Part shown: positions 1-8,743 of the stretch, one piece after another
Numbering within the stretch: position 1 is the first letter of the stretch
Layout: every line of letters starts with the position of its first letter
NCBI GenBank assembly: GCA_023433345.1
Contig: JAEZDA010000111.1
Coordinates: 1 to 42,612, forward strand
DNA length: 42,612 nucleotides
Reading direction: 5' to 3'
From: Bacteroidota bacterium
GTDB lineage: Bacteria; Bacteroidota; Bacteroidia; Chitinophagales; Chitinophagaceae
Translations under genes and position numbers: made by a program
The notes under the pieces: model-generated
What the model saw: the letters and a program-made list of their open reading frames with translations, nothing else
Database searches by the model: none
Told to the model about the DNA's origin: nothing

Positions 1-318
1 GTAAAAGTGCGATACACTGCTTACGGAATTATTGAAGCTATTGGTTGCTCCAAGATCGTCGGAGATATAAGCCGAAGATGTTCCCGAAAAAAATGTTGCT
101 GAAGCTGCTTCCCATGCATTATTAGCACCCGACGCGACCGACCAGCCATTTGCAGCAAGGCCACCACCCGACTCCATTCCCCCTTCCACAGAGGGATCGA
201 TAAGAATTTGCGCACTGGCAGTTTGAGCGGAGAAGCCAGTTAATACAGCAATGAATATTATTAAATAAAACCGGATTAGCCTGCTAAACCCGCTTTGATA
301 ACGTAGGGTACTGATCAT
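1..318 (-). CDS. Secreted protein, N-terminal part (cut by window edge)
   Basis: The reading frame is open from an ATG at 318 down to base 1, giving 106 codons without a stop, so the gene continues outside the window. The start of the protein has a charged stretch, then a hydrophobic segment (roughly residues 15-33) ending in an Ala-Gln-Thr-Ala-Ser-Ala-Gln region that looks like a signal peptidase site. The mature part begins with ILIDPSVEGG and is rich in Gly, Ser, Asn and Ala (NGWSV, AYISDD). This resembles the first beta-sandwich repeat of large secreted Bacteroidota proteins that often end in a type IX sorting domain. The C-terminus is not visible, so the sorting domain is inference. A terminator separates it from the receptor gene upstream. 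Confidence 0.6.
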   Translation of the reverse strand, partial: MISTLRYQSGFSRLIRFYLIIFIAVLTGFSAQTASAQILIDPSVEGGMESGGGLAANGWSVASGANNAWEAASATFFSGTSSAYISDDLGATNSFNNSVSSVSHFY

Positions 319-490
319 TACGATTGATTTTAAACTTGCAAGCAGGCAGGCTTCGGTGAAGGTTGATCACGAAAATTGAATGAGGCTAGTGCAGGTTGAT
401 CAATCGGGGATTAAACGGATTCGCGTTATTTAAATCTAACTAAAACAATTCGCATCTCATAACATTTGAATCATTTTTTCAACCTCAAGC

Positions 491-523
491 GAAAAAAAAA
501 ATCCCGCTTCAATTGAAACGGGA
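491..523 (-). terminator. Rho-independent terminator after the receptor-like barrel gene
   Basis: On the minus strand a hairpin with arms CCCGTTTC and GAAGCGGG (one internal mismatch; 502-523, small AATT loop) is followed at once by a run of about ten T. It lies 22 bases beyond the stop codon of the 546-2990 gene and separates it from the next minus-strand gene. Confidence 0.8.
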
Positions 524-545
524 GCATAACATCGTTATGAAAAAA

Positions 546-2990
546 TTATTGCCCACCAATACCACCCTGGCTTTGTGATGCCCTTTTAGTTTCTTCTTCA
601 ATCGCATTTTTTCTCTGGCGCGTCGCCTTCACATTCGTATTACCAAAACGATAAGTGAAGTTGGTTTTAAACTGCTGTGCTTCCCAGCTTCCGTGCCCGC
701 GGAATGATTGACCTGAAAAATCGCTGTTTCCACCCCACCTCATGGTGCCAAATACATCACTTACGGAAACTTTCAGCGTTCCTTTTGTTTTAAATAGTGA
801 TTTTTGAATACCAGCATCAAGTCCGCCCATGGCATCGCTTTTAAAAGTGCCCTGCCATATTGAAGGTGCAGTATACCAACCGCTTATCTCAGCCGTCCAT
901 GTTTTTGCAAACTTCAGAGATTGCTGACCGTAAAGATTAAAGGAAAAAACATCGAGATCAACTTTTCTCCCTTCGCCAAAGTTGGCCTTGTACTTCGAAT
1001 AATATGTATTTACATTAAGGAAGGCATTGTATTTTTTATAACTGAAGGGATAGCTGATATTTAGACTAACAATATCCTGCGTGGCGAGGTTACGTTTTGA
1101 AATGAAAGATTTTGAAAGTTCCGCCGTATCTACAAGTTGTGCGAAGATGTCTTTCACATGGCTGTAATTAAGCGAAGTGTTCAGCTTGTATTTATAAGTG
1201 TGTGAAAAGCCGAAACTATTGGTGTACTGGGGGCGTAACTGTGTATTTCCTTTCTGAAAGGTGTATTCATCTATCTTAAACTCAAAAGGATTAAGATCCT
1301 GATAAGCCGGACGGTCAATTCTCCTGCTGTAAGTAAAACTGAACTGGCTCATCGGATTCTTATTGAACGTAACGGCCATGCTCGGAAACAAATCAGTATA
1401 AGGTCTTTTAAAAGACGAGTCATAGGATTCATACTGCTGCCCAACCTGACGGAAGCCCGAAGATTCGCCTTCGGAAATTGTGTTTTCAAGCCTCAGCCCA
1501 AGTTGTATAGCAACGCCTTTGAAAGGGCGGTTGTAATTTGCATAAACCGCATTTATATTTTCTTTATAACGAAACCTGTTGCTGCGAAGTGTATCCAGTT
1601 CTTTGTTGGCAGTGTATACATTATAGCGCTGAAAATCGTTGTCGGTATCCACATAGGCGATCTTCGCTCCAAAACCCAGCTTTCCTTTTTTAAAATCCTG
1701 CTCATAATCAGCCTTGATTGAATAGAGGTCGATATTCGTGGGAGCGATCATGTTATAAACCAGGCTATTCAGAAAAGCTCCGCCCGGGTTCAGGTAATAG
1801 TTTGGCTGCCATTGATCGCTGTTCACCCTGTACCTGCCATAATCAAGATCAATATTCAACTCGTGCCCGCTGGTATCGGCAAAACGATAATTTATGTTAG
1901 CATTTGTATTATTCCTGGTTCCTTCGTTTGAATTTTCCGCACGCAGATATTTTACGAGCGAACTCCCGGGCTTGAAAAATATTGAGGTTAAACTGCGGCT
2001 CACACTTTCTGTTTCTCCGTTAGAACCATGAAGCATAATGCCAAGAGTATTGAACCTGTTAAGAAAAAAATCTGCTCCGGCCTTATAATTAAAATTTTTG
2101 TTGCGATGAATCATTCTCGTTTCCTGGTCAAAAACTGAATCCCCAAGTGTGCGATAGAAGAACATCTCATTATATGACTTGTTCTGATTGGCGTTGAAAG
2201 TTCCGAATATATTTGAGATAGCGTTGCGGTTGTTCAAACTAAAACCCCCGTTGAACTTCGGAAAGATCCCCACTCCGTATCCTGCATTGAAGGTTCCGTT
2301 CGTTCCGAATGACTTATTCTTCTTCAACCTGATATTTATGATTCCCGCATTGCCCGCAGCTTCATATTTTGCTGAAGGATTCGTAATGATCTCAAATGAT
2401 TCTATCTGAGCAGACTGAACTGTTTTCAAATATTCACTAAGCTCCTTGCCTGCCAGCGGCGATGGCTTCCCGTCAATATAAACCTGTACCCCACTCTTTC
2501 CACTCAGGCTAAGATTGTCATCCTTATCAACCAAAACACCCGGTGCTTTTCTCAAAAGCTCAAGTGCATCTGACCCGGTGGCATTGATCGTTCCCTCTAC
2601 ATTTAGAATAGTTTTATCTGCTTTCACTTGAATGAGGGGCTTTGTTGCGGTAACCTTCACCCCTTCCAACGCAGTAGCCTTCTTATTGAGCACGAGAGCA
2701 GGCGCGGAGACAGAGTCGGAAAGAAGGCGAAAAGTTGAAGTTGAAGCGATTTCGAGGCCAACGGCCGAAGCCACGATTTTATACTCTCCGAGGCTGATAT
2801 CGTTAAAGAAATACACTCCCTTTTCATTTGTAGTGGCCAGTTTTGCCACGGTCGAATCGGGCATATTGAGAAGCGTGACGGTGGCCCATGGAACTGGTTG
2901 CCTGGCCTCATTTAAAACAGACCCCTCTATTTTTTGCGCTTTTAAAAGTGAGGAAGAAATGAGCAGCAGTAAAAGGAAAGAATACTTCAT
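546..2990 (-). CDS. Outer-membrane beta-barrel receptor-like protein (CarboxypepD_reg + plug + OMP_b-brl_3)
   Basis: An 814-residue outer-membrane protein related to TonB-dependent receptors. Residues 1-19 form a signal peptide ending KAQ. A carboxypeptidase-regulatory-like beta-sandwich (about 20-105) follows, then a plug-like domain (about 120-215, with VYIDGKPSPL and the ITNPSAKYEAAGNAGIINI motif). The rest is a long barrel rich in aromatic and Asn residues. The barrel ends in FTYRFGN and is followed by a polar Gln/Arg/Glu tail, a form common in the OMP_b-brl_3 family. No TonB box is obvious and no SusD partner is adjacent, so the substrate cannot be named. It is a single gene with its own terminator. 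On the minus strand TTTG lies exactly 4 bases before the ATG. Confidence 0.85.
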   Translation of the reverse strand: MKYSFLLLLLISSSLLKAQKIEGSVLNEARQPVPWATVTLLNMPDSTVAKLATTNEKGVYFFNDISLGEYKIVASAVGLEIASTSTFRLLSDSVSAPALVLNKKATALEGVKVTATKPLIQVKADKTILNVEGTINATGSDALELLRKAPGVLVDKDDNLSLSGKSGVQVYIDGKPSPLAGKELSEYLKTVQSAQIESFEIITNPSAKYEAAGNAGIINIRLKKNKSFGTNGTFNAGYGVGIFPKFNGGFSLNNRNAISNIFGTFNANQNKSYNEMFFYRTLGDSVFDQETRMIHRNKNFNYKAGADFFLNRFNTLGIMLHGSNGETESVSRSLTSIFFKPGSSLVKYLRAENSNEGTRNNTNANINYRFADTSGHELNIDLDYGRYRVNSDQWQPNYYLNPGGAFLNSLVYNMIAPTNIDLYSIKADYEQDFKKGKLGFGAKIAYVDTDNDFQRYNVYTANKELDTLRSNRFRYKENINAVYANYNRPFKGVAIQLGLRLENTISEGESSGFRQVGQQYESYDSSFKRPYTDLFPSMAVTFNKNPMSQFSFTYSRRIDRPAYQDLNPFEFKIDEYTFQKGNTQLRPQYTNSFGFSHTYKYKLNTSLNYSHVKDIFAQLVDTAELSKSFISKRNLATQDIVSLNISYPFSYKKYNAFLNVNTYYSKYKANFGEGRKVDLDVFSFNLYGQQSLKFAKTWTAEISGWYTAPSIWQGTFKSDAMGGLDAGIQKSLFKTKGTLKVSVSDVFGTMRWGGNSDFSGQSFRGHGSWEAQQFKTNFTYRFGNTNVKATRQRKNAIEEETKRASQSQGGIGGQ

Positions 2991-3103
2991 ACGGCAAATT
3001 AGTGGCGCAATTTACCATATGAAAGGCAATAACAAATTAAAATAAGGTAAGGCCGCTGTGAAAAATTTGACGAGCGGTTATTATTATATTGAAAAATAGA
3101 TTA

Positions 3104-3331
3104 TTAATAAATTCCGGTTACAAACTCAGGCGTATTTGCGGAACCCGCCGGTTCTCTGCAACTGAAGAATTTCCGCGCCAGATTGGGGCTAAACATCCTC
3201 GCACTGAGGGGACAGAAAAAATTTAACCACGCTCTTTTCAACCTCCGGCGACCCCTCGGTGAAAGCTGCCTGAACAGATAAAGTGTTGTTGCTGTGAATC
3301 CGAAAGCAATGCCCGATACAAATTTCTTCAT
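3104..3331 (-). CDS. Possible small membrane protein downstream of clpS
   Basis: The frame is open upstream to a TTG at 3385, but an ATG at 3331 gives the more natural 75-residue protein MKKFVSGIAF... A hydrophobic segment (about residues 4-20) is followed by a strongly basic patch (RGRRRLKRAW), consistent with one membrane helix and a cytoplasmic basic face. The rest is low in recognisable features. It follows clpS on the same strand with a short gap and could be co-transcribed. No family is recognised. It could be a chance ORF; the basic patch and hydrophobic start are the only support. Confidence 0.3.
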   Translation of the reverse strand: MKKFVSGIAFGFTATTLYLFRQLSPRGRRRLKRAWLNFFCPLSARMFSPNLARKFFSCREPAGSANTPEFVTGIY

Positions 3332-3388
3332 GGAAAATGTGAGGCCCTGCTTTTTAACGTAAAACCTCACCCACCATATAAGCAAGTT

Positions 3389-3685
3389 TTACACCGAATG
3401 TTCGAGGGTGGCGTTGATCTGCCGGTCGGTGATGGCATCCCGCTCTGTCTTAAGCTTTTGGTAGCTCCCTTTTTTTACAGCATACTTTCCTTTGGTATGA
3501 ATAAGTAAAGCACACTGCTCAGCCTGTTCTTCAGAGTGACCGCAGATCTCTACCAGCGTTTCTATCACCCAATCGAAAGTATTGACTTCATCGTTCCAGA
3601 TAACGAGATGATAGCCGGACGGCTCCAGCTCATCTTCCTCCTTCGCTATGCAAACGTCTTCCCGGTTGAAGTATGCAGTTTTCAT
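3389..3685 (-). CDS. clpS: ATP-dependent Clp protease adaptor ClpS
   Basis: A 98-residue ClpS, the N-recognin adaptor that delivers proteins with destabilising N-termini to the Clp AAA+ unfoldase. The core VIWNDEVNTFDWV contains the conserved N-D-x-x-N/T-F-x-x-V element that forms the N-degron pocket. The family helix follows, with the Cys/His-containing segment ALLIHTKGKYAVKKGSYQKL. Length and order fit the family; the N-terminal 25 residues are the usual variable, acidic tail. The ATG at 3685 is the only sensible start. No clpA/clpC lies in the window, so its partner is encoded elsewhere. It is divergent from ndh with a 184-base gap. Confidence 0.93.
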   Translation of the reverse strand: MKTAYFNREDVCIAKEEDELEPSGYHLVIWNDEVNTFDWVIETLVEICGHSEEQAEQCALLIHTKGKYAVKKGSYQKLKTERDAITDRQINATLEHSV

Positions 3686-3869
3686 TCAGGTAAAATTAAA
3701 CCTTTCGCACTTTTTTCCCGCGAATAAAGATCTGTATTTTTTAGGCATCCCCTGCTCTGTTGAATGTCAGAATGAAATAATTCACCATAATTATTCATAC
3801 TAACTTCATTGGGCAGAAGATTTGCACTAAGGCTGCAACAAGAAGTGTTAAGATGATAAAAACCATATC

Positions 3870-5141
3870 ATGCCCAAAGAGCTCGTAATTATCGGTGGCG
3901 GTTTCGCCGGCATCAACCTCGCAAGAAGTTTTTCCAAAAATGATAACTTTCATATCACCCTTGTAGACAGGAATAATTACAACTTCTTTCCCCCGCTTCT
4001 TTACCAGGTGGCCACAGGGTTCATTGAAGTTTCCAATATCAGCTATCCCTATCGTAAGCTGCTTCATAATAAAAAACACATGAGTTTTCGGATCGGTGAA
4101 TTATTAAAGATCGATCCCACCCTGAAAACTGTAACGCTCAGCACAGGAGAACTTCCTTATGATTACCTGGTGATCGCAACCGGCACAGAGAGTAATTTTT
4201 TCGGAATGCAAAACATTCGCGATTGTGCAATTCCGATGAAGACGGTTGATGATGCGATCGAAATGAGAAACTACCTTCTCCAAAAATCTGAAGAGGCAAC
4301 GCTTACAAAAGATCCTGATGAATTGCGAAAGCTTACTACAATTGTTATAGCAGGAGGCGGACCAACAGGCGTGGAGGTGGCGGGAATGCTTGCAGAAATG
4401 AGGCAGAACATTTTACGGAAAGACTATCCTGAGCTCGGCGACAACCGCTTCAGGATCGTGCTGGTTGACGGTGCCCCGGTATTACTAACGCCAATGAGTA
4501 AACGCTCGCAACAATATACGCTGGATTCGCTTTTGAAAATGGGCGTTGAAGTGAAACTGAATAAACAAGTTAAAGACTATGCTGATAACGCCGTCGTTTT
4601 TGCTGACGGGGAGCGTATCGAAACAAAACTGTTGTTTTGGACTGCCGGCGTTACCGCAAGTGTATTTGAAGGTATTCCTCAAACTTCTATTGGCCGTGGA
4701 AGACGAATTCTCGTGAATGAATACAACGAGGTGCAGGGTTTGAAGGATGTTTTCGCAGTGGGCGACACATGCTTCCAGGTGAGCGACCCCGCTTTTCCCG
4801 AAGGGCATCCCCAACTCGCGCAGGTTGCCATTCAACAGGGAAAAAATCTTGCAAAGAATTTAATAGCCCTTCAGACCGGAAAAAAATTGAAGCCATTTCG
4901 CTATCACGATCGTGGTTCAATGGCGATAATTGGCAGAAGCAAGGCAACCGCAGACCTTCCGAAACCGAAGATGAACCTGACCGGCTGGCTGGCCTGGGTG
5001 ATGTGGCTTTTCGTTCACCTCTTCTCCCTTATCAATTACAGGAACCGGGTAAAAACCATGTATAACTGGACGGTTTCCTATTTCACAAAAGATCAAAGTT
5101 TGAGGATGATAATACGGCCCTCAAAAAAGATAAGGGCATAA
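3870..5141 (+). CDS. ndh: Type II NADH dehydrogenase (NDH-2), FAD-dependent
   Basis: A 423-residue NAD(P)/FAD-dependent oxidoreductase of the non-proton-pumping NADH:quinone type. The first Rossmann motif GGGFAG is at residues 9-14 (FAD). The second, AGGGPTGVEVAG, is at 161-172 (NADH). AVGD at 296-299 is the FAD-closing motif, and the AQVAIQQG segment shortly after matches the quinone-site AQxAxQxG motif of NDH-2. The C-terminus carries an amphipathic/hydrophobic stretch (WLAWVMWLFVHLFSLI) that would anchor it to the inner membrane face. It feeds electrons into menaquinone. Its stop lies 6 bases from the convergent antiporter gene. A near-consensus -7 box (AAGATTTG, 3817-3824) lies upstream. 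Confidence 0.92.
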   Translation: MPKELVIIGGGFAGINLARSFSKNDNFHITLVDRNNYNFFPPLLYQVATGFIEVSNISYPYRKLLHNKKHMSFRIGELLKIDPTLKTVTLSTGELPYDYLVIATGTESNFFGMQNIRDCAIPMKTVDDAIEMRNYLLQKSEEATLTKDPDELRKLTTIVIAGGGPTGVEVAGMLAEMRQNILRKDYPELGDNRFRIVLVDGAPVLLTPMSKRSQQYTLDSLLKMGVEVKLNKQVKDYADNAVVFADGERIETKLLFWTAGVTASVFEGIPQTSIGRGRRILVNEYNEVQGLKDVFAVGDTCFQVSDPAFPEGHPQLAQVAIQQGKNLAKNLIALQTGKKLKPFRYHDRGSMAIIGRSKATADLPKPKMNLTGWLAWVMWLFVHLFSLINYRNRVKTMYNWTVSYFTKDQSLRMIIRPSKKIRA

Positions 5142-5147
5142 ACGCAG

Positions 5148-7307
5148 TTACTTCTTCTTTCCGAAAATTTTCCGGAACAGGCCACCTGTAACCTGCACAC
5201 TTTCATTTATCGTTTCTGCAAGGGAACTGTCTGAATGCTGAATATCTTCCATCTTAACCCCATGTTCAAGTTGCTTGGGATACACTATCAAAACACTTTG
5301 GTCGCTGAAGTAACTTGTTAAGTGATAGGGCAACTTGTCTAGTTCAGGCGTATAAGAAATATGGCCTTTCCTTGAACTAATAATGGTGAAAAGGTCGTTC
5401 TTTTTTACAATGCCGCTGAATACCAGAAAATCTTCCCACCTTGTAAACAGATGGTAATGCACAGGTATCGCCCCTTTCAGGCCTGCATGCAAAATCTTCA
5501 ACTCCGAAATCGTAGAGCGCGTGGCATAAATTTCCATCATTAAACCCGCTTCCTTAGCAAGTATAAGCAGTTTTCTGAACCAATATGCAAAGCCCGGTTC
5601 CAGTTCAGCCTGGGCGGTTACCACCACAGTCATTCGATCGAGCGTGTTCAAAGGCTGAACGGGCCTGTAGATGAAACTCGTCTCATAAGTTCTCCTCACG
5701 ATCCGCTCAACAGTGTTACCTAAAAAATCTTTCTCTGAGGATTTATGGTGAAGGCCAAAAACGAGATCGGTAACGTTATGCTCTTTAATCGTATACACGA
5801 TACCGTTACTAATATTTGCATCATATCTCCGTATGGGAATGATCGTATTTTCGGTGGCCGCGGCGCGCTTTACTGCATTGTCAAGAATTCTCCGAGAAGC
5901 CATGCCCTGAACCTCATCTTCCTCTTCATCGCTCACAACATGCAATGCATAAACCGGAACCAAACTTTTTCGTGGCTTCAACAACAAACCAAAATCGATC
6001 AGTTCATCCATATTCTCTTTGTAAGCAAGGGAAATGAGTATACGTTGTTCAGGTGCAGATGCTTCATCAGGCAGTTCCTCATTTTCAAGCAACACGAGTT
6101 TGCGCGAAGCCCTTTCCACCACGAATGAGGAAATTGCACAACTGAACAAGATCAAAAGGATGGTTCCGTTCAGCACATCCTCATTTAACAAGCGGATAGG
6201 TTCGCCTTCCGGTGTTTCACCGATTACAATGTTGTAACCGACAAGTATAATAGCGAGAGTGGCTGCAGCATGCGAAGTGCTTAATCCGAAGATCATACTC
6301 TTCTCGGCCTTGCTCATTCCGAAAACTTTCTGGGTTAAAATTGCCGCAAGATACTTCGTAGCGATCGCCACAATAACGATCACTCCGGCTACTTTAAGCG
6401 CGCCCCAACCTTTTATGAGAACAAGTACGTCAACCAGCATACCAACGCTGATCAAAAAGAAAGGGATGAACAGAGCATTACCTACAAATTCGATCCTGTT
6501 CATGAGAGGAGATGTATGAGGAATGAATTTGTTAAGCACCAAACCCGAGAAGAAGGCCCCGATAATCCCTTCGATGCCGGCGGCCTCCGCAAGAAATGCC
6601 GACAGGAAAACTATCGCCAGCACAAAAATATATTGAGATACGCTGTCATCAAATCGTCTGAAGAACCACCTTATGATTATCGGGAAAACAAAGAATACAA
6701 CGGCAACAAATCCTATAGAATAAAGACCAAGACTCACCCAGAACGATGAAGTAACTTCACCTCGCGACATTCCTGCTATTGCCGCAAGAATGAGCAGGGC
6801 AAGTATGTCGGTGATCATTGTGCCGCCAATGGTTAGTGTAACCGCCCTGTTCCTTGCCACTCCGTAACGGCTCGCAATAGGATAAGAAATTAATGTGTGG
6901 GTTGAAAACATGCTGGCCAGCAGAATTGACGACATCCACCCGAAACCGAGAATATAATAGCTTGCGAGTGCTCCGAATATTAAGGGAAGAATGAAGGTCG
7001 AGAAGCCGAAAAATATGATCTTCTTCGTATTCTTTTTAAACTCTGTAAGGTCGATCTCCAACCCGGCCAGGAACATGATGTATAGAAGTCCCACTGTTCC
7101 AAAGAGCACTATACTGCTATCCCTTTTGAGAAGATTTAATCCGTATGGTCCAATTATCACACCAGCCAGAATGAGCCCGATAATGTGGGGAACTTTTATC
7201 TTATTAAAAATAATGGGCGCGAAAAGAATAATGAACAGCACCAGTGAAAAAACGATGACCGGGTTGGTAAGAGGGAGTTCAAAATTCAATCCGCCTAACA
7301 ATATCAT
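5148..7307 (-). CDS. CPA2-type cation/proton antiporter with C-terminal stress-protein-like domain
   Basis: A 719-residue membrane transporter. The N-terminal 400 residues hold about twelve hydrophobic helices in the Na_H_Exchanger (CPA2/Kef-like) pattern, including the early PHIIGLILAGVIIGPYG region and the GIEGIIGAFFSGLVL region. Residues from about 420 to 690 are soluble and start with APEQRILISLAYKENMDELI, resembling one or two universal-stress-protein (Usp) folds. The likely role is Na+ or K+ exchange for H+ in the inner membrane; the ion cannot be read from sequence. There is no TrkA-N domain, unlike KefB/KefC. The gene lies 43 bases downstream of a lipoprotein gene on the same strand and may share its promoter. 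Confidence 0.87.
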   Translation of the reverse strand: MILLGGLNFELPLTNPVIVFSLVLFIILFAPIIFNKIKVPHIIGLILAGVIIGPYGLNLLKRDSSIVLFGTVGLLYIMFLAGLEIDLTEFKKNTKKIIFFGFSTFILPLIFGALASYYILGFGWMSSILLASMFSTHTLISYPIASRYGVARNRAVTLTIGGTMITDILALLILAAIAGMSRGEVTSSFWVSLGLYSIGFVAVVFFVFPIIIRWFFRRFDDSVSQYIFVLAIVFLSAFLAEAAGIEGIIGAFFSGLVLNKFIPHTSPLMNRIEFVGNALFIPFFLISVGMLVDVLVLIKGWGALKVAGVIVIVAIATKYLAAILTQKVFGMSKAEKSMIFGLSTSHAAATLAIILVGYNIVIGETPEGEPIRLLNEDVLNGTILLILFSCAISSFVVERASRKLVLLENEELPDEASAPEQRILISLAYKENMDELIDFGLLLKPRKSLVPVYALHVVSDEEEDEVQGMASRRILDNAVKRAAATENTIIPIRRYDANISNGIVYTIKEHNVTDLVFGLHHKSSEKDFLGNTVERIVRRTYETSFIYRPVQPLNTLDRMTVVVTAQAELEPGFAYWFRKLLILAKEAGLMMEIYATRSTISELKILHAGLKGAIPVHYHLFTRWEDFLVFSGIVKKNDLFTIISSRKGHISYTPELDKLPYHLTSYFSDQSVLIVYPKQLEHGVKMEDIQHSDSSLAETINESVQVTGGLFRKIFGKKK

Positions 7308-7350
7308 TCTGGAAAATTTAATATTTGATATTTCTTTTTCGGGGAAGCTG

Positions 7351-7920
7351 TTACTGCCTGGTTAGTTGCAAAGCATATAATATTCTGCAGTTTGTTTCAC
7401 GAAGTATTTCCCGTTGCCCTTCCATTGACCGTTCATTTTTTACGGTCAGTCTTATATTCATTTTAGTGGCGGAGGGTGTTGCAGATGACCCTGTTACTTC
7501 CTCCATTTGGATGGCGTTGGCCGCAAGTGTTCCTGAGTAAATGCGAACAAGTTTATCGGCATCCATCACCTTTGCAAGAAGTTTGTTCTCCTGGAAGGAA
7601 AATATCCATACCTCAGACCTTGTATCACCGATCGCCGAGCCCGGGCAGGATGTTTCCGTGCAGGTCATCTTTACATTCCATGCGCCCTCAATTCGGGTAT
7701 CCGTTTCCGTTAGCGAGTCTACGGCCACCGTATCCCGGGAAACCAGTATGCTGTCGCGAAAAGTTTCTTCGCGCAACAATTGCGATTGCTCACGGAGAAT
7801 CAGTTCCTGCTCCCGCTGCAGCAAGGCCGCTTCCTTCTTTTCCAATGCGATCTCGCGCTCACGCAGTCCGCACCCGGAAAAAATGAGCGCCGTAAAAAGT
7901 AAAGCAAGCATTTTGTTCAT
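7351..7920 (-). CDS. Lipoprotein with N-terminal coiled coil, function unknown
   Basis: A 189-residue predicted lipoprotein with a clear lipobox ending FSGC (Cys17). After the Cys, residues about 20-55 are a highly charged Glu/Arg/Gln heptad-like segment (REREIALEKKEAALL), a likely coiled coil. A Ser/Thr-rich linker leads to a C-terminal beta-type domain (about 78-185) with GAWNVKMTCTETSCPGS and a paired-Cys element. It is not a family I can name. A perfect TATATTTG -7 box lies 53 bases upstream of the ATG. The antiporter gene follows, so the two may form an operon. Confidence 0.75.
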   Translation of the reverse strand: MNKMLALLFTALIFSGCGLREREIALEKKEAALLQREQELILREQSQLLREETFRDSILVSRDTVAVDSLTETDTRIEGAWNVKMTCTETSCPGSAIGDTRSEVWIFSFQENKLLAKVMDADKLVRIYSGTLAANAIQMEEVTGSSATPSATKMNIRLTVKNERSMEGQREILRETNCRILYALQLTRQ

Positions 7921-7972
7921 AACCGCCTGTTTTATTATGAAAGTTCGGGATGTTACTACACATCCGGACCTA

Positions 7973-7980
7973 CAAATATA
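7973..7980 (-). promoter_or_regulatory. -7 box TATATTTG for the lipoprotein(-antiporter) unit
   Basis: Perfect match to the Bacteroidota -7 consensus TAnnTTTG on the minus strand, 53 bases before the ATG at 7920. A clear -33 TTG was not identified. Confidence 0.5.
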
Positions 7981-8011
7981 GACTCTTGTTTTTTGACAGT
8001 TATTTCAACTG

Positions 8012-8048
8012 TATGCATGGAATCCTTTGACAATATTAACCATGCATA
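8012..8048 (+). promoter_or_regulatory. Perfect 9-bp inverted repeat (TATGCATGG / CCATGCATA)
   Basis: The two arms at 8012-8020 and 8040-8048 are exact reverse complements, 19 bases apart. They lie in the 307-base interval 7921-8227 between two divergent genes. The left arm contains the ATG of the 48-codon ORF at 8017. It may be a protein-binding dyad, or an RNA hairpin that hides that start codon. Apart from this, the small ORF and the lipoprotein -7 box, I see nothing in 7921-8227. Confidence 0.4.
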
Positions 8049-8163
8049 TCTTCCTCTTTCCCCTTACTCAACAATCTTGCCTGAGAGGTATCCGGAAAAA
8101 CACGCTAGAATAATAAAGGAATTTTTAAATACTTTTAATAAGACGGAATTTCAAAGCAGTTAA
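8017..8163 (+). CDS. Possible 48-residue protein
   Basis: An ATG at 8017 opens 48 sense codons ending TAA at 8161-8163. The product starts MESFDNINHAYLPLSPYST and continues with a helical, charged segment (EKHARIIKEFLNTFNK). The composition looks protein-like, but there is no recognisable family and no good ribosome-binding site. The ATG sits in a perfect inverted repeat. It lies upstream of the GNAT gene at 8228 in the same direction. It could be a real small protein, the remnant of a larger gene, or chance. Confidence 0.3.
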   Translation: MESFDNINHAYLPLSPYSTILPERYPEKHARIIKEFLNTFNKTEFQSS

Positions 8164-8227
8164 GTGTGACAACACGAGTAAAATTTTTTGATCGTTATAT
8201 AGTTCCGCTTAGGTTTAAATTCTAATA

Positions 8228-8722
8228 ATGGAAGCCCTGTCAATAAGGAGAACAACAGAAGATGATCTCAGGTGGATTGAAGAAATTTACCGTTGCGCAG
8301 TGGAGCGGAAGCAAACGGCACACACCCTGCCTCCTTCCGATGTCTATTGGAGAAACTGGTTGCAGTTGCATCACGATAAATATCCATCCTTTGTTCTTGA
8401 GTTTGAATCCAGGGTAATAGGCTTCGCTTCGATCAGCCCTTACCGTGAGGGAAGACAGGCATTCGACAGGGTTGCTGAAATAAGTTATTACCTTCATCCT
8501 GATCATCAGCGAAAAGGATACGGGACATTTTTTGTGAGCAATGTTATTGGGGCAGCAAAGGATCTCGGCATAAGTTATCTTGTTGCAATTTTACTTGGTT
8601 CGAACAGTGCAAGCCAAAATTTACTTTTCAAATTTGGCTTTGAAAAACGGGGCGAGTTGCCAGGTATCGCAAACTTTGGAGAAATGACTGACAACCATGT
8701 ATATCTTGGGAAAAAGATCTAG
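8228..8722 (+). CDS. GNAT-family N-acetyltransferase (Pat/YncA-like)
   Basis: A 164-residue GCN5-related acetyltransferase. Motif A is seen as YLHPDHQRKGYG, which carries the Q/R-x-x-G-x-G/A acetyl-CoA pyrophosphate loop. It is preceded by the strand RVAEISYY and followed by the NxxSxxLLFKFGFEKRGEL element at the C-terminal fold, typical of the phosphinothricin/methionine-sulfoximine acetyltransferase subgroup. The substrate is unknown. It is followed after 21 bases by the 8744 gene, so the two may be co-transcribed. Confidence 0.85.
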   Translation: MEALSIRRTTEDDLRWIEEIYRCAVERKQTAHTLPPSDVYWRNWLQLHHDKYPSFVLEFESRVIGFASISPYREGRQAFDRVAEISYYLHPDHQRKGYGTFFVSNVIGAAKDLGISYLVAILLGSNSASQNLLFKFGFEKRGELPGIANFGEMTDNHVYLGKKI

Positions 8723-8743
8723 TAAGCTTTCAAAATTCTGCTT

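Noticed and set aside
21..215. 64-codon minus-strand ORF near the left edge
   Set aside because: It overlaps the secreted-protein frame that starts at 318, which has a signal peptide and a sensible mature sequence; this one does not.
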